DNA of 64,000 nucleotides. It comes from Vampirovibrionales bacterium. GTDB taxonomy: Bacteria; Cyanobacteriota; Vampirovibrionia; Vampirovibrionales; Vampirovibrionaceae. The stretch is from the NCBI GenBank assembly GCA_029866025.1, contig JARXAD010000003.1:62001-126000 (forward strand). Reading direction: 5' to 3'. The notes under the pieces are model-generated. The model had not been told where the DNA came from. It searched no databases and was given only the letters and a program-made list of their open reading frames with translations. Position numbers and translations under genes: made by a program. This document shows, in pieces, positions 1 to 9,765 of the stretch; position 1 is the first letter of the stretch; each line of letters starts with the position of its first letter.

Positions 1-306
1 TCCCACCCAGAAGCGCATAAAATTGCCATTGAAGAGTACAAACGCCTAATGCAAGCCAAGAACAAGGCCTTTTTAGCGCCCTTTACTTTCGGGGTACTGG
101 TGGTGGGCATGACGGTGGCGTGGCTCAACCGTTTTTGGACCGATTATCGCTTTAGCACCCAGCGCAAAGTGTGGGCCGACACCATTTTGAAAGACCTGAA
201 GCAAAAATCGGTGCAAGCCGTTTTTCAAAATCTTACTTATTCTTCCACCTTTCGGCCTTTAGGCTCGTTGCCAAGCACACCGCAATTTAAGCAAGTGGGC
301 TACTAA
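1..306 (+). CDS. C-terminal part of a membrane-associated protein of unknown function
   Basis: The reading frame is open from base 1 (SHPEAHKIAIEEYKR...) into the listed 85-aa ORF, so the true start lies outside the window and the internal ATG at 49 is probably not the start. One hydrophobic segment (FGVLVVGMTVAWL) follows a helical, charged stretch and is followed by a basic, soluble tail ending in QVGY. No family is recognised. The next gene starts 96 bases downstream. Confidence 0.6.
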   Translation, partial: SHPEAHKIAIEEYKRLMQAKNKAFLAPFTFGVLVVGMTVAWLNRFWTDYRFSTQRKVWADTILKDLKQKSVQAVFQNLTYSSTFRPLGSLPSTPQFKQVGY

Positions 307-402
307 TCGTGGTTTAGATAGGTCACTTCGCTTAAAGCAACCTCCTAAGTGTAATCCTGCCCATCCCTTTCAAAAAGGGTCCTTGCCCCCTACAATTACC
401 CC

Positions 403-1428
403 ATGACTACTGCATTCCCACTATCGCCTCAACCCAATCTTGCTTCGAAAACGGCCAGCCAAACCCTTATAAAAGTGGATCTTGTAAAAGGGGAGCTTGC
501 TCCCCCCTACCGATCGTATAACCACTGGTTGCAAGAACAATTTGGTGGTCGGGTAGCCAAAATTTCGGTGGATCCAGGCTTTACCTGCCCCAATATGGAT
601 GGTACCAAGGGCGTGGGCGGCTGCACTTTTTGCGATGAAACCGGGTCATCCTCTCGCGTACCCATTAAAACGGAAAGTATTACGGAGCAAATTTTAAAAA
701 CCTTGCCTAAAATGCAGGATCGCTTTAATACCCATCGCTTTATTGCGTATTTTCAGCCGCGCACCAATACCTACGCGCCGGTGGCTAAACTTAAGGCCGT
801 GTATGATGAAGCCTTAGCCGCCCACCCCGATATTATGGGGCTGGCCATTAGCACCCGACCCGATTGCGTAGACGAAGAAAAGCTGGCCCTGATTGCCAGC
901 TACCAACAGCCCGGCCGTTTGGTCAGTATTGAGTACGGCTTACAAAGCATCCACAACCGGTCGTTGGCGGCGGTGAACCGTTGCGAGACGGTGGAAGACT
1001 TTGAGACAGCCTATGCCCTCACACAACAATACGGCATTGATCACTGCATTCATGTGATTTTGGGCTTGCCCGGCGAAAGCTGGGAGGACATGATGGCCAC
1101 GGCCAATCAGCTGGCCGCATGGCGGGTAGCCGGTGTCAAAATTCATTTGCTGGTAGCCATGAACAAAACCATGCTGGCCAAAGACTTTGAAGCTGGCCGA
1201 TGGGCTCCTATGGAGCGAAACACTTACATTCACACCGTGTGCGATTTTATTGAACGTTTACACCCCGAATGTGTGATTCACCGAGTAGCAGGCAACGGAC
1301 ACCCCTTGCATGTGCTGGCCCCCAGGTGGATGACAGAAAAATTTGACGTAATGAGTGACATTGACGCTGAGTTTAGCCGTCGTGGCACGCGGCAAGGCAG
1401 CCACTGTAACACTTTTTTTACAAAATAG
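403..1428 (+). CDS. Radical SAM protein, TIGR01212/YhcC-like
   Basis: A 341-aa protein whose N-terminal third carries the cysteine cluster typical of this radical SAM subfamily (FTCPNMDGTKGVGGCTFCDE), preceded by KISVDPG. The cluster spacing is longer than the classical CxxxCxxC, as known for the YhcC group. The cysteines would bind a [4Fe-4S] cluster that cleaves S-adenosylmethionine. Later motifs (SIEYGLQSIH, HVILGLPGE) match the radical SAM barrel. The substrate of the family is not settled. The first ATG has no strong Shine-Dalgarno, and a GTG at about 475 is an alternative start nearer the conserved region. It stands alone, followed by a secreted-protein gene on the same strand. Confidence 0.88.
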   Translation: MTTAFPLSPQPNLASKTASQTLIKVDLVKGELAPPYRSYNHWLQEQFGGRVAKISVDPGFTCPNMDGTKGVGGCTFCDETGSSSRVPIKTESITEQILKTLPKMQDRFNTHRFIAYFQPRTNTYAPVAKLKAVYDEALAAHPDIMGLAISTRPDCVDEEKLALIASYQQPGRLVSIEYGLQSIHNRSLAAVNRCETVEDFETAYALTQQYGIDHCIHVILGLPGESWEDMMATANQLAAWRVAGVKIHLLVAMNKTMLAKDFEAGRWAPMERNTYIHTVCDFIERLHPECVIHRVAGNGHPLHVLAPRWMTEKFDVMSDIDAEFSRRGTRQGSHCNTFFTK

Positions 1429-1507
1429 CACATAAAAATATTGAGGACGTTTATTGCCATTAGAAGAACCGTATTCCCCCCACTGAACACGTGATTGGAT
1501 CGACTGT

Positions 1508-1984
1508 ATGAATAAATTGCTTACCCTCCCCTTAGCCGCACTTATATTGCTCTCCCCCGTTACTTCAAGCGTATCTCATTCAAAAGATAAATTTTCGACA
1601 AGCGATTATTTAAGTAACGTGCTCAACTTGCTTGGCAATGATAACTACCGTTACGAATTTAAACCAGCTAACCAGTCTTTTACCAGCTTCTATGCAGATG
1701 TTCGCACTAGTGCTCTGGTTATTTCAGATAATAGGAAAACTAAGCATGCCACTGAGTTTAGCAATCATTTTTCAGGTACGTTTGAAGACGATCAACTTAA
1801 AAGCGTTTCGTTTGATCGCGGTACAGATAGTAATGGATCAGAAACCGTGATGTGCGATGCAAGTGGAACTATTTTTGTTAATGGGCAAAAACAGGAAGGG
1901 TTAAGCGACACCTATGGTAAACAATGGTTTAAAGCCTTTAAAAAATTACACAACGAAGGCATGTGGGCGAAAGAACCTGTATAA
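1508..1984 (+). CDS. Small secreted protein of unknown function
   Basis: A 158-aa protein with a clear N-terminal signal peptide (MNKLLTLPLAALILLSP) and probable cleavage near residue 25. The mature part is polar, with Asp/Ser/Asn-rich stretches and one cysteine. No domain is recognised. The A+T content is somewhat higher than in carA downstream. Confidence 0.6.
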   Translation: MNKLLTLPLAALILLSPVTSSVSHSKDKFSTSDYLSNVLNLLGNDNYRYEFKPANQSFTSFYADVRTSALVISDNRKTKHATEFSNHFSGTFEDDQLKSVSFDRGTDSNGSETVMCDASGTIFVNGQKQEGLSDTYGKQWFKAFKKLHNEGMWAKEPV

Positions 1985-2079
1985 AAGCGCTCTTCATAAG
2001 AGCTGGTTTAAGGTAGTCATTGACTTGTAATTGCCGTATAGTAAAGCGGTTTAGCTGCTGCACACACGAGACGACTGCC

Positions 2080-3213
2080 ATGACCTTGGAACCCTTAATC
2101 GCCCGATTGGTATTGGAAGACGGCAGCGTATACACGGGCCAAAGCACGGGCGTGCCCGGCACCACCCTTGGTGAAATTGTGTTTAACACCTGTATGACGG
2201 GCTACCAAGAAATTCTCACCGACCCAAGCTACACGGGCCAAATGGTGGTGATGACCGCCCCCGAAATTGGGAATTATGGCGTGAACACCGAAGACATTGA
2301 ATCGTCTGGGGCTTCGGTAAGTGTGAGCGGCTTTATTACACGAAAACTTAGCCCCGTGGCCAGCAATTGGCGCTCCAACGGCACATTGGGCGATTACTTA
2401 ACCCACAACCAGGTAACGGGCATTTGTGGCGTGGATACTCGCGCCATTACGCGTCGCATTCGCACCGCAGGAGCCATGAAGGCAGGCATTACCACAGACA
2501 CCACCCTAAGCACCGAGGCGTTTTTAGAACAAATCCGTTCCCAGCCTCGCCTCAGTGATCAAGACTTGGTAGCGAAGGTAAGCTGTAAAGCGCCCTACAC
2601 CCTGACCCAAACCAAAACGGTTAGCCACACGGTAGATAAGCTGGTGGTGATTGATTTTGGCATGAAGCAAGGCATTTTACGCTACCTAAAAGGCTTGGTA
2701 ACAGAACTAGTAGTGCTGCCCCACAATGCCACCTTAGAAGACGTTTTGGCCCAAAACGCTCAAGGTGTGCTGCTGTCCAATGGCCCCGGAGACCCTGAAA
2801 ACTGCCCCGACGCCATTGCTTTAGTGCAACAGCTCATGGCGCGGCGCATCCCTACCTTTGGCATTTGCTTGGGGCACCAAATCATTTCGCTTGCCTGTGG
2901 GGCGGTGGTGGCTAAAATGCCCTTTGGGCACCATGGGGGCAACCACCCTGTAAAAGACACACTCACCAATACCATTGCCATTACCAGCCAAAATCATGGC
3001 TTTGCCACCATGCCGCACAATTTTCCAAGCGATGTGCTGGAAGTGACCCACCTTAATTTGTTTGATGGCACCATTGCTGGAGTGCGCCACAAAACCTTGC
3101 CCGTGGCCAGTGTGCAGTTTCACCCCGAGGCCAGCCCCGGCCCCCACGACAGTGCCTACCTGTTTACCCGCTTTATGCAGGGGGTGCTAAACGGCCAGCC
3201 TGTGATGGTGTAA
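2080..3213 (+). CDS. carA: Carbamoyl-phosphate synthase small (glutaminase) subunit
   Basis: CarA hydrolyses glutamine and channels ammonia to CarB to make carbamoyl phosphate for pyrimidines and arginine. The N-terminal domain (LVLEDGSVYTGQS, GEIVFNTCMTGYQEILTDPSY) and the class I glutamine amidotransferase domain are both present. The nucleophile Cys is in FGICLGHQII, and the His and Glu of the triad are in QFHPEAS. The track starts at 2020; I prefer the ATG at 2080 (MTLEPLIARL), which gives 377 aa, close to the usual 380. No carB is adjacent, so the two subunits are encoded apart. Confidence 0.95.
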   Translation: MTLEPLIARLVLEDGSVYTGQSTGVPGTTLGEIVFNTCMTGYQEILTDPSYTGQMVVMTAPEIGNYGVNTEDIESSGASVSVSGFITRKLSPVASNWRSNGTLGDYLTHNQVTGICGVDTRAITRRIRTAGAMKAGITTDTTLSTEAFLEQIRSQPRLSDQDLVAKVSCKAPYTLTQTKTVSHTVDKLVVIDFGMKQGILRYLKGLVTELVVLPHNATLEDVLAQNAQGVLLSNGPGDPENCPDAIALVQQLMARRIPTFGICLGHQIISLACGAVVAKMPFGHHGGNHPVKDTLTNTIAITSQNHGFATMPHNFPSDVLEVTHLNLFDGTIAGVRHKTLPVASVQFHPEASPGPHDSAYLFTRFMQGVLNGQPVMV

Positions 3214-3309
3214 CCGTTTGTTACAAACTGCTCATTAATTAGCAACAACTACCTTATTTAAGGTTTTATGCAATAGATGCTGGGTATTTCCATTCAAAAA
3301 AGGACTTGT

Positions 3310-3775
3310 ATGAAGTTTTTAACGAGCATTCCATCAATGGGCCAAATTGAAGGTGGTTTTAAAGCGTTAGGCCGTAAGGCTGGCATTTTACCCAAAAGAA
3401 AATTTGCCCCCCCCCATTGAAATTACCAACGCACACGACCTACCAATTGACTTTTTAAAAAAAGCCATAGAACATAAAGCTCCCGATTTAGAAAAATTTC
3501 TTAATAGGAGCAACGTTGATAAGAGGGTATGGGCTGAGTTAGACAATTTTTTCACTGATGCCCCAGAGCTTATGGCTAAGATTCAGGATGAAGAGTCCCT
3601 TTTAAAAGCAGTTAGAAGTTTATTGATCGAAGATCATCACAATGTATTACGAGCCAATTTTTCTAACAACGGGTTTGCATTGCAACGAGGACTCGATGAA
3701 TCAGCCGCACATCCTTGGAACGACGAAGCCATCGAAAAATTAAAAGAGATGGGCTATAAATTTGCTGAAGCTTAA
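3310..3775 (+). pseudogene. Unknown protein interrupted by a frameshift at a poly-C tract (9 C)
   Basis: A good start exists at 3310 (AAAAAAGGACTTGTATG, with AAAGGA as ribosome site) and reads MKFLTSIPSMGQIEGGFKALG... up to a run of nine C, where it meets a TGA. The ORF-track protein at 3404-3775 (TTG start, PPPIEITNAHDLP...) lies in the next frame and begins inside the same run. With eight C the two halves join into one protein of about 155 aa (KRKFAPPIEITNAHD...). It may therefore be a phase-variable gene, a genuine frameshift mutation or a sequencing error. The product is acidic, helical and unrecognised. Confidence 0.6.
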
Positions 3776-3809
3776 ACGGTTGCAAACCCAACCATTATAA
3801 AAACGGCTA

Positions 3810-4208
3810 TTAACGGCCCCACATGCGGGTAATAAAGCCAGCCACCCAACCCAGCTGTGGGTAGGCAAATTGGTGTTGGGCCACAAAGGCAGTGAGCTGG
3901 GGTTGAATCGAAGGGCCACGACGAACCAACACGCTGGCACAACCGCTGCGGGTGTCATCGCTCAGCAAGCCATTCAGCAAGGCGGTATCGGCGGTAGCTC
4001 CCAGGTTAAGCAGCAAGGTTTCAATGCGTTGGCGCAAAGCAGGTTCCGCTACTCCCAAGGTCTCTACCAACAAGGCCACCTGAGCCGAAGACCACTCGTG
4101 GGTCTCGGGGGTCAGCAAGGTCTTGGCACGATCGACCAAGGTCAGCACGGGGGTGCTGGTCTCGTATTGGCGAACTAAAGGGGCGGGTGGCTTGAGAAGT
4201 GCGCTCAT
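3810..4208 (-). CDS. Small helical (HEAT-like) protein of unknown function
   Basis: A 132-aa leucine/alanine-rich protein with alternating helices (ALRQRIETLLLNLG, ADTALLNGLLSDD, ASVLVRRGPSIQPQLTAFV) reminiscent of HEAT/ARM repeats. It starts with ATG at 4208 without an obvious Shine-Dalgarno. The opposite-strand ORF at 3870-4178 looks like its shadow. It is convergent with the frameshifted gene at 3310. Existence is likely but not certain. Confidence 0.5.
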   Translation of the reverse strand: MSALLKPPAPLVRQYETSTPVLTLVDRAKTLLTPETHEWSSAQVALLVETLGVAEPALRQRIETLLLNLGATADTALLNGLLSDDTRSGCASVLVRRGPSIQPQLTAFVAQHQFAYPQLGWVAGFITRMWGR

Positions 4209-4622
4209 GACAATGGGTCAATCTATCTATCCAACAATTCACAAGTGGGGAACAAGACCGCCTATAACACCGGTGGGCCTTTGAACACCTTTAGTTATAA
4301 CCGAGCAACGGGAGATGCGACAAGGCGTTGAACACCTTAAAAACAGCGGTATTGGCCACCTCTTTACATGGCCCTTATGCCGATGGTGAAGGTTCCTAAG
4401 GGTAAGGCAATAAAAACAAGGCAAAGGGCCAGACAGACAAGAAAAATCAGGATGCGATCCCCAGATCGCAATCTCAGAAACAAGTAAAGGAGGCTAAGAA
4501 GCTTTAGGGTCTCTTCAACCCACCTTTATATGTTCTTTATCTGGTGCTCCTTCACTTACAGTAGGGTCTTCTACTTGCTTTATAGGCATGGCTTATCCAA
4601 AATAGCTTTATGTGGCTAGTTT
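4209..4622. other. Gene-free stretch with possible degraded coding remnants
   Basis: About 410 bases without a convincing gene. Short open pieces in different + frames (KTAYNTGGPLNTFSYNR near 4253-4305, and AVLATSLHGPYADGEGS near 4350-4400) look protein-like but are broken by stops, which suggests a decayed gene. The 61-aa minus ORF at 4239-4424 is not convincing. Confidence 0.3.
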
Positions 4623-4656
4623 AAAGGCTCCCTGGCTATAAAACCAAGGAGCCTTT
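4623..4656. terminator. Hairpin terminator downstream of gltA
   Basis: Inverted repeat AAAGGCTCC...GGAGCCTTT with a 16-base spacer that adds further pairing (CTGG/CCAA). It sits just past the stop of the minus-strand gltA and reads similarly on both strands. Confidence 0.6.
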
Positions 4657-4679
4657 GTTAAAAGTAGGCCTTTGGCCTG

Positions 4680-5834
4680 TTAGCGTTGGACCATGGGCAC
4701 GTACGCCACGTGCTGGGGACCGGTGTACAACACGCTGGGGCGGATGAGCTTATTGTGGTCCAATTGCTCAATCACGTGGGCACTCCATCCGGCAATACGG
4801 GCAATGGCAAACATGGGCGTGTAAATAGGAATGGGCAGCCCCATGACGTAATAAATGTAGGCGGTAGGAAAATCCACGTTGGGGTGAATGTTCTTTTCAC
4901 GAAGCATGACATCTTGCACAATTTTAGCGGTGTTAAACCAGCGCATTTGGCCGGTACGCTCGCACAAATCTTTGGCTTTTTCGTTCAACAGCACGGCACG
5001 AGGGTCGCCATTTTTATAGGCGCGGTGGCCGAAGCCCATAATTTTTTTCTTGGTGGCCAAGGCATCCAAAATAAAGGCTTCTGCGGCCTCTGGGTTAGGG
5101 ATTTCCATGAGCAGTTTCATGGCTTCTTCGTTAGCACCCCCATGAAGAGGCCCCTTAAGGGTTCCAATGGCGCTCACAATACCACTGTGCAAGTCTGAGA
5201 GCGTAGACGTGGTGACCCGTGCCGCAAAGGTGCTGGCGTTAAAGCCATGATCCACGTAAGCAATCAGCGTCGTATCAAACAGCTTGGCGGTTTCGGGATT
5301 AGGCTTTTCGCCCAACAACATGTATAAGAAATTAGCACCGTGGCTGAGGCTATTATCGGGTTCCACAATGGGCTGACCTTGAGACAAGCGGTGGCTATAA
5401 GCCGCCAGCAATGGCAATTTGGCCGTTAAACGAATGGCTTTACGTACATTGGCGTCATGGCTGTTGTTGGGCACTTCGTCATCGTACATGGCCAACAATG
5501 CCGTACCCGTGCGGAGGGCATCCATGGGGTGAATGGTATTAGGGAAGGTTTTGAGTGCCTCAATCACGGGCGCAGGCAAGGTGCGCTCGGCCACCAATGC
5601 GTCACAAAAGGTTTTGTATTCCGTGGTGTTGGGCAGTTTGCCGTAAAGCATCAAGTACGCCACTTCTTCAAAGGTGGCATTCTCAGACAAATCACGAATG
5701 TCGTAGCCACGGTACATCAAGCTTTTCAGCTCGCTATTGACGAACGACAGCTGTGTTTCCCCAGCAACAACGCCTTCTAGCCCAGGGCTGTATGGTTTTG
5801 CAGCAGGTTGTGCAGTGGCAGCGGTAGACGACAT
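4680..5834 (-). CDS. gltA: Citrate synthase
   Basis: Condenses acetyl-CoA and oxaloacetate to citrate. The sequence carries YRGYDIRDLSENATFEEVAYL near the N terminus, the catalytic His region GFGHRAYKNGDPRA, and the C-terminal LDHNKLIRPSVLYTGP. The ATG at 5834 (MSSTAATAQ) is preceded by GAGGAG at good spacing and gives 384 aa, typical of the short dimeric type; the listed upstream start adds 16 residues without a ribosome site. A 2-methylcitrate synthase cannot be excluded by eye, since the two are close relatives. It is monocistronic and ends at a hairpin. Confidence 0.93.
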   Translation of the reverse strand: MSSTAATAQPAAKPYSPGLEGVVAGETQLSFVNSELKSLMYRGYDIRDLSENATFEEVAYLMLYGKLPNTTEYKTFCDALVAERTLPAPVIEALKTFPNTIHPMDALRTGTALLAMYDDEVPNNSHDANVRKAIRLTAKLPLLAAYSHRLSQGQPIVEPDNSLSHGANFLYMLLGEKPNPETAKLFDTTLIAYVDHGFNASTFAARVTTSTLSDLHSGIVSAIGTLKGPLHGGANEEAMKLLMEIPNPEAAEAFILDALATKKKIMGFGHRAYKNGDPRAVLLNEKAKDLCERTGQMRWFNTAKIVQDVMLREKNIHPNVDFPTAYIYYVMGLPIPIYTPMFAIARIAGWSAHVIEQLDHNKLIRPSVLYTGPQHVAYVPMVQR

Positions 5835-5987
5835 TGAATAAATCTCCTCAACACACCCCAAATGGGTGTTCTTCTTACACAAAGTAGATTGTTTTATCCA
5901 TTTACGGCGTATTACACCACAATGAGGATTTTCTCACAATGACTCTGACGGGGGAGCCCCCCAGATAGTGTAGAACCTTGAAGCAAG

Positions 5988-6515
5988 TTAGTGATTAAGC
6001 CAATATAGACCGGCATTGAGGGCCAGCGCATAGCTAATCCACAGGCAGTAAGGCAAAAACAACAGGCCAGCAAAACGATGGGTCGTCCAAAAGCCTTTTA
6101 ATACGGGCAACATTAGCAACCACATCACCGTTAAACAGACTAAGCCAGCCAGGGGGTTATGGCTGGCAAAAAACGCATACGACCAAACCAAGTTCAATAC
6201 CAGTTGCAAAAAATAAAGCCGTATCACGGAGAGCTTCTTCTCTGGGTGCTGCCAATAACTCAGCACCGCAAAGGCCATGAGAATATAAAGCGTGTTCCAC
6301 GCCACGGGAAAGGCCCAGTTGGGGGGCGTAAACCACGGCTTATTAAGGGATGCATACCAAGGCGCCAAATGAGGCCGAGTAATCAGGCCGCCCAACACCG
6401 CTGCCAGAGCACTACTGGCAAAAGCCAACATGACAGGACCTAAGCCTTTATCACTTTTGCAATCATCGTGAGTATGAGGCTCTGTTTTTTCTGGCTGAGT
6501 TTGGACTTCTGACAT
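5988..6515 (-). CDS. tspO: TspO/MBR family membrane protein
   Basis: A 175-aa five-helix membrane protein of the tryptophan-rich sensory/translocator family, which binds porphyrins and related ligands. The hallmark segment is WYASLNKPWFTPPNWAFPVAW, followed by NTLYILMAFAVL and a Trp-rich third helix (NLVWSYAFFASHNP). An N-terminal 25-residue acidic, His-containing extension (PHTHDDCKSD) is unusual and might bind metal. It lies 8 bases after the pterin dehydratase gene, so the two are probably cotranscribed. The ribosome site is AGGA before the ATG. Confidence 0.9.
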   Translation of the reverse strand: MSEVQTQPEKTEPHTHDDCKSDKGLGPVMLAFASSALAAVLGGLITRPHLAPWYASLNKPWFTPPNWAFPVAWNTLYILMAFAVLSYWQHPEKKLSVIRLYFLQLVLNLVWSYAFFASHNPLAGLVCLTVMWLLMLPVLKGFWTTHRFAGLLFLPYCLWISYALALNAGLYWLNH

Positions 6516-6523
6516 AATCGTTC

Positions 6524-6829
6524 CTAATTTTCCACCGGAATCAGACTATTAACGGCTTGGGCAGCTTCTACGTCTTTTTCGGTTACCCCATTGGCCGTGT
6601 GGGTGTAAAAAGTGATTGTCAGCGTAGGCCACGTCAATAACACATCGGGGTGGTGATCGTGAGCTTCGGCCCAGTCACCAATGGCTTGCACCCATGCTAG
6701 GCCTTGCTTGTAGTTAGGATTCGAAATCACACGCACCAGGTGGCCCGCCTCATTGACATGCCAACCATCCAACCCAGCAAGCTGGGCTTTTAGTTGCTGC
6801 AAGGTTAATGCTTCCAATGTTTGAGCCAT
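6524..6829 (-). CDS. phhB: 4a-hydroxytetrahydrobiopterin (pterin carbinolamine) dehydratase
   Basis: A 101-aa protein, the normal length for the PCD/DCoH family, with the active-site signature EAHDHHPDVLLTWPTLTI and the C-terminal GVTEKDVEAA helix. The enzyme recycles oxidised pterin cofactor and occurs in many bacteria without a phenylalanine hydroxylase next door, as here. It is upstream of tspO in the same transcription unit. Confidence 0.92.
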   Translation of the reverse strand: MAQTLEALTLQQLKAQLAGLDGWHVNEAGHLVRVISNPNYKQGLAWVQAIGDWAEAHDHHPDVLLTWPTLTITFYTHTANGVTEKDVEAAQAVNSLIPVEN

Positions 6830-6883
6830 AGAACGATCACCTTTACGCTAACGTCAACCTTGTAATGAATTCCGTAAGCTTTT

Positions 6884-6906
6884 TTATAAAAGGCCAGCTT
6901 GCTGGC
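6884..6906 (-). terminator. Probable rho-independent terminator of eno
   Basis: On the minus strand GCCAGCAAGCTGGC forms a hairpin followed by CCTTTTAT. It lies about 40 bases past the eno stop codon. The same GCCAGC..GCTGGC palindrome recurs at 30270-30285 between two other minus-strand genes. Confidence 0.55.
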
Positions 6907-6944
6907 TTGACGTGAACCTCAACCTTGAAAGTGCCTTGAGGTTA

Positions 6945-8408
<1,464 letters not shown>

Positions 8409-8446
8409 TCACGGTAACGTCCCTCTTTATTACAAAGGAAACCTCA

Positions 8447-8782
8447 ATGCTGGCTTGGATTTTTAACTGGGTGGTATCCGCTTTGGCGGTAATGCTGGTG
8501 GCCTACATTATTCCGGGTATTCACGTGGATGGCTTTATGGCTGCCCTGATTGCCGCTGTGATGATGGCGGTGGTAAACACCCTGATTGCGCCTATTGTTG
8601 GACTGCTGGCGCTGCCTGTAACAATTGTAACGCTGGGCCTGTTTGGCTGGATTATTAACGCCGCCATGTTTGGTTTGGCCGCTTACTTGGTGCCAGGCTT
8701 TAGCGTGGATGGCTTTTTACCGGCGCTAATTGGGTCTGCCGTGTTGGCTATTGTGAATGGCGTGTTGGGACTTAAAAAATAG
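8447..8782 (+). CDS. Small membrane protein, phage holin family 4 / YvlD-like
   Basis: A 111-aa protein made of four hydrophobic segments, in two repeats of an amphipathic pattern ending PGIHVDGF and PGFSVDGF. The central VNTLIAPIVGLLALPVTIVTLGLF is typical of this conserved integral membrane family, whose function is unknown despite the holin name. A good ribosome site (AAAGGAAACCTCAATG) supports the start. It is divergent from eno. Confidence 0.85.
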   Translation: MLAWIFNWVVSALAVMLVAYIIPGIHVDGFMAALIAAVMMAVVNTLIAPIVGLLALPVTIVTLGLFGWIINAAMFGLAAYLVPGFSVDGFLPALIGSAVLAIVNGVLGLKK

Positions 8783-9697
8783 CTATAACAACACCAACGC
8801 CATACCGGCGCCTAAAACCGCCACCACTTGTAGTTTGTGGGCGGTAATGGCCTCGTTAAACCACCAGCGGCCCAAGGCCAAGGCCCCCACTAAGCAGAGC
8901 ACCCGCTTAATGGCCTCAAACAGGCCCACGTTCATGTGTTGCGTTACCACCAGTTGCAAATACAAGGCCACAATGGCTGTTGCCGAGGCTGTCATCAGCC
9001 ACCCCCACGATTGAAAAATGGCTGCCGACAAGTCGGCTTTTGTACTGGGGGAACAATCTGTTTTAAGGGCCAACATCCCAAACACCACCGCCAAACTGCC
9101 ACACAAAAACACGCTATGGAACAACGGCGATGCCACGGCCACGCTGGCTTTATCTACCACCGGAGTAATGGCAAAGCACAGAGCACACAGGGCCATCAGC
9201 CCCAGGCCTTTCAGTACGGCCGGAGTCACTTCTTGGGCGCTGCCTTCTTTATCTTTGGGCGGAAAGGCCAACCAGGCCATGCCCACCATTACCAACCCGA
9301 TGCCACCCCATTGGCGCAGCTGTAAAGTTTCTCCAAACCACCACTGGCTACACAATGCCGCCACCGCAGGTGTAAGCGACAACATCGGCACCGATAGGCT
9401 TAACGGCGCCATACTGACAGAACGTAAAAAGAGGGTGTTCCCCATTAAATTAACAACCAGAGACATACTGGCGGGTATCCAGTACTCCCACGACTGTTGA
9501 GGGACGGGTGCCCCTTGCCACACCCATAGGGCTGCAAAAGCCACCACTTGAAGCACCATGAGCAAGGTTAGGGTGGTGTAGGTAGGGAGGCGCTGGGCTA
9601 ATTTTTTTCGCGTGCCGTCAAACACGCTCCAAGCGGCATCACACACGCCACAGAAGCCTAATAAGGTTCCATTTGCCATCGGTAAAGTACACACCAT
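8783..9697 (-). CDS. EamA/DMT-family transporter
   Basis: About 304 aa with ten predicted hydrophobic helices in two EamA repeats (residues ~40-150 and ~165-300). The end of the first repeat (GGIGLVMVGMAWLAF) and of the second (AITAHKLQVVAVLGAGMALVLL) match the drug/metabolite transporter superfamily. Substrate unknown. The stop abuts the stop of the convergent holin-like gene with no gap. ATGs at 9697 and 9679 are both possible starts. Confidence 0.85.
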   Translation of the reverse strand: MVCTLPMANGTLLGFCGVCDAAWSVFDGTRKKLAQRLPTYTTLTLLMVLQVVAFAALWVWQGAPVPQQSWEYWIPASMSLVVNLMGNTLFLRSVSMAPLSLSVPMLSLTPAVAALCSQWWFGETLQLRQWGGIGLVMVGMAWLAFPPKDKEGSAQEVTPAVLKGLGLMALCALCFAITPVVDKASVAVASPLFHSVFLCGSLAVVFGMLALKTDCSPSTKADLSAAIFQSWGWLMTASATAIVALYLQLVVTQHMNVGLFEAIKRVLCLVGALALGRWWFNEAITAHKLQVVAVLGAGMALVLL

Positions 9698-9765
9698 TTA
9701 TCAACACGGTGGCTTAGTGTATGCCAGGGCACGGTTGGAATAAAGCCCACGCAATGGCAGCTTGT

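Noticed and set aside
4686-5198. 170-aa + ORF opposite gltA
   Set aside because: Antisense shadow of citrate synthase.
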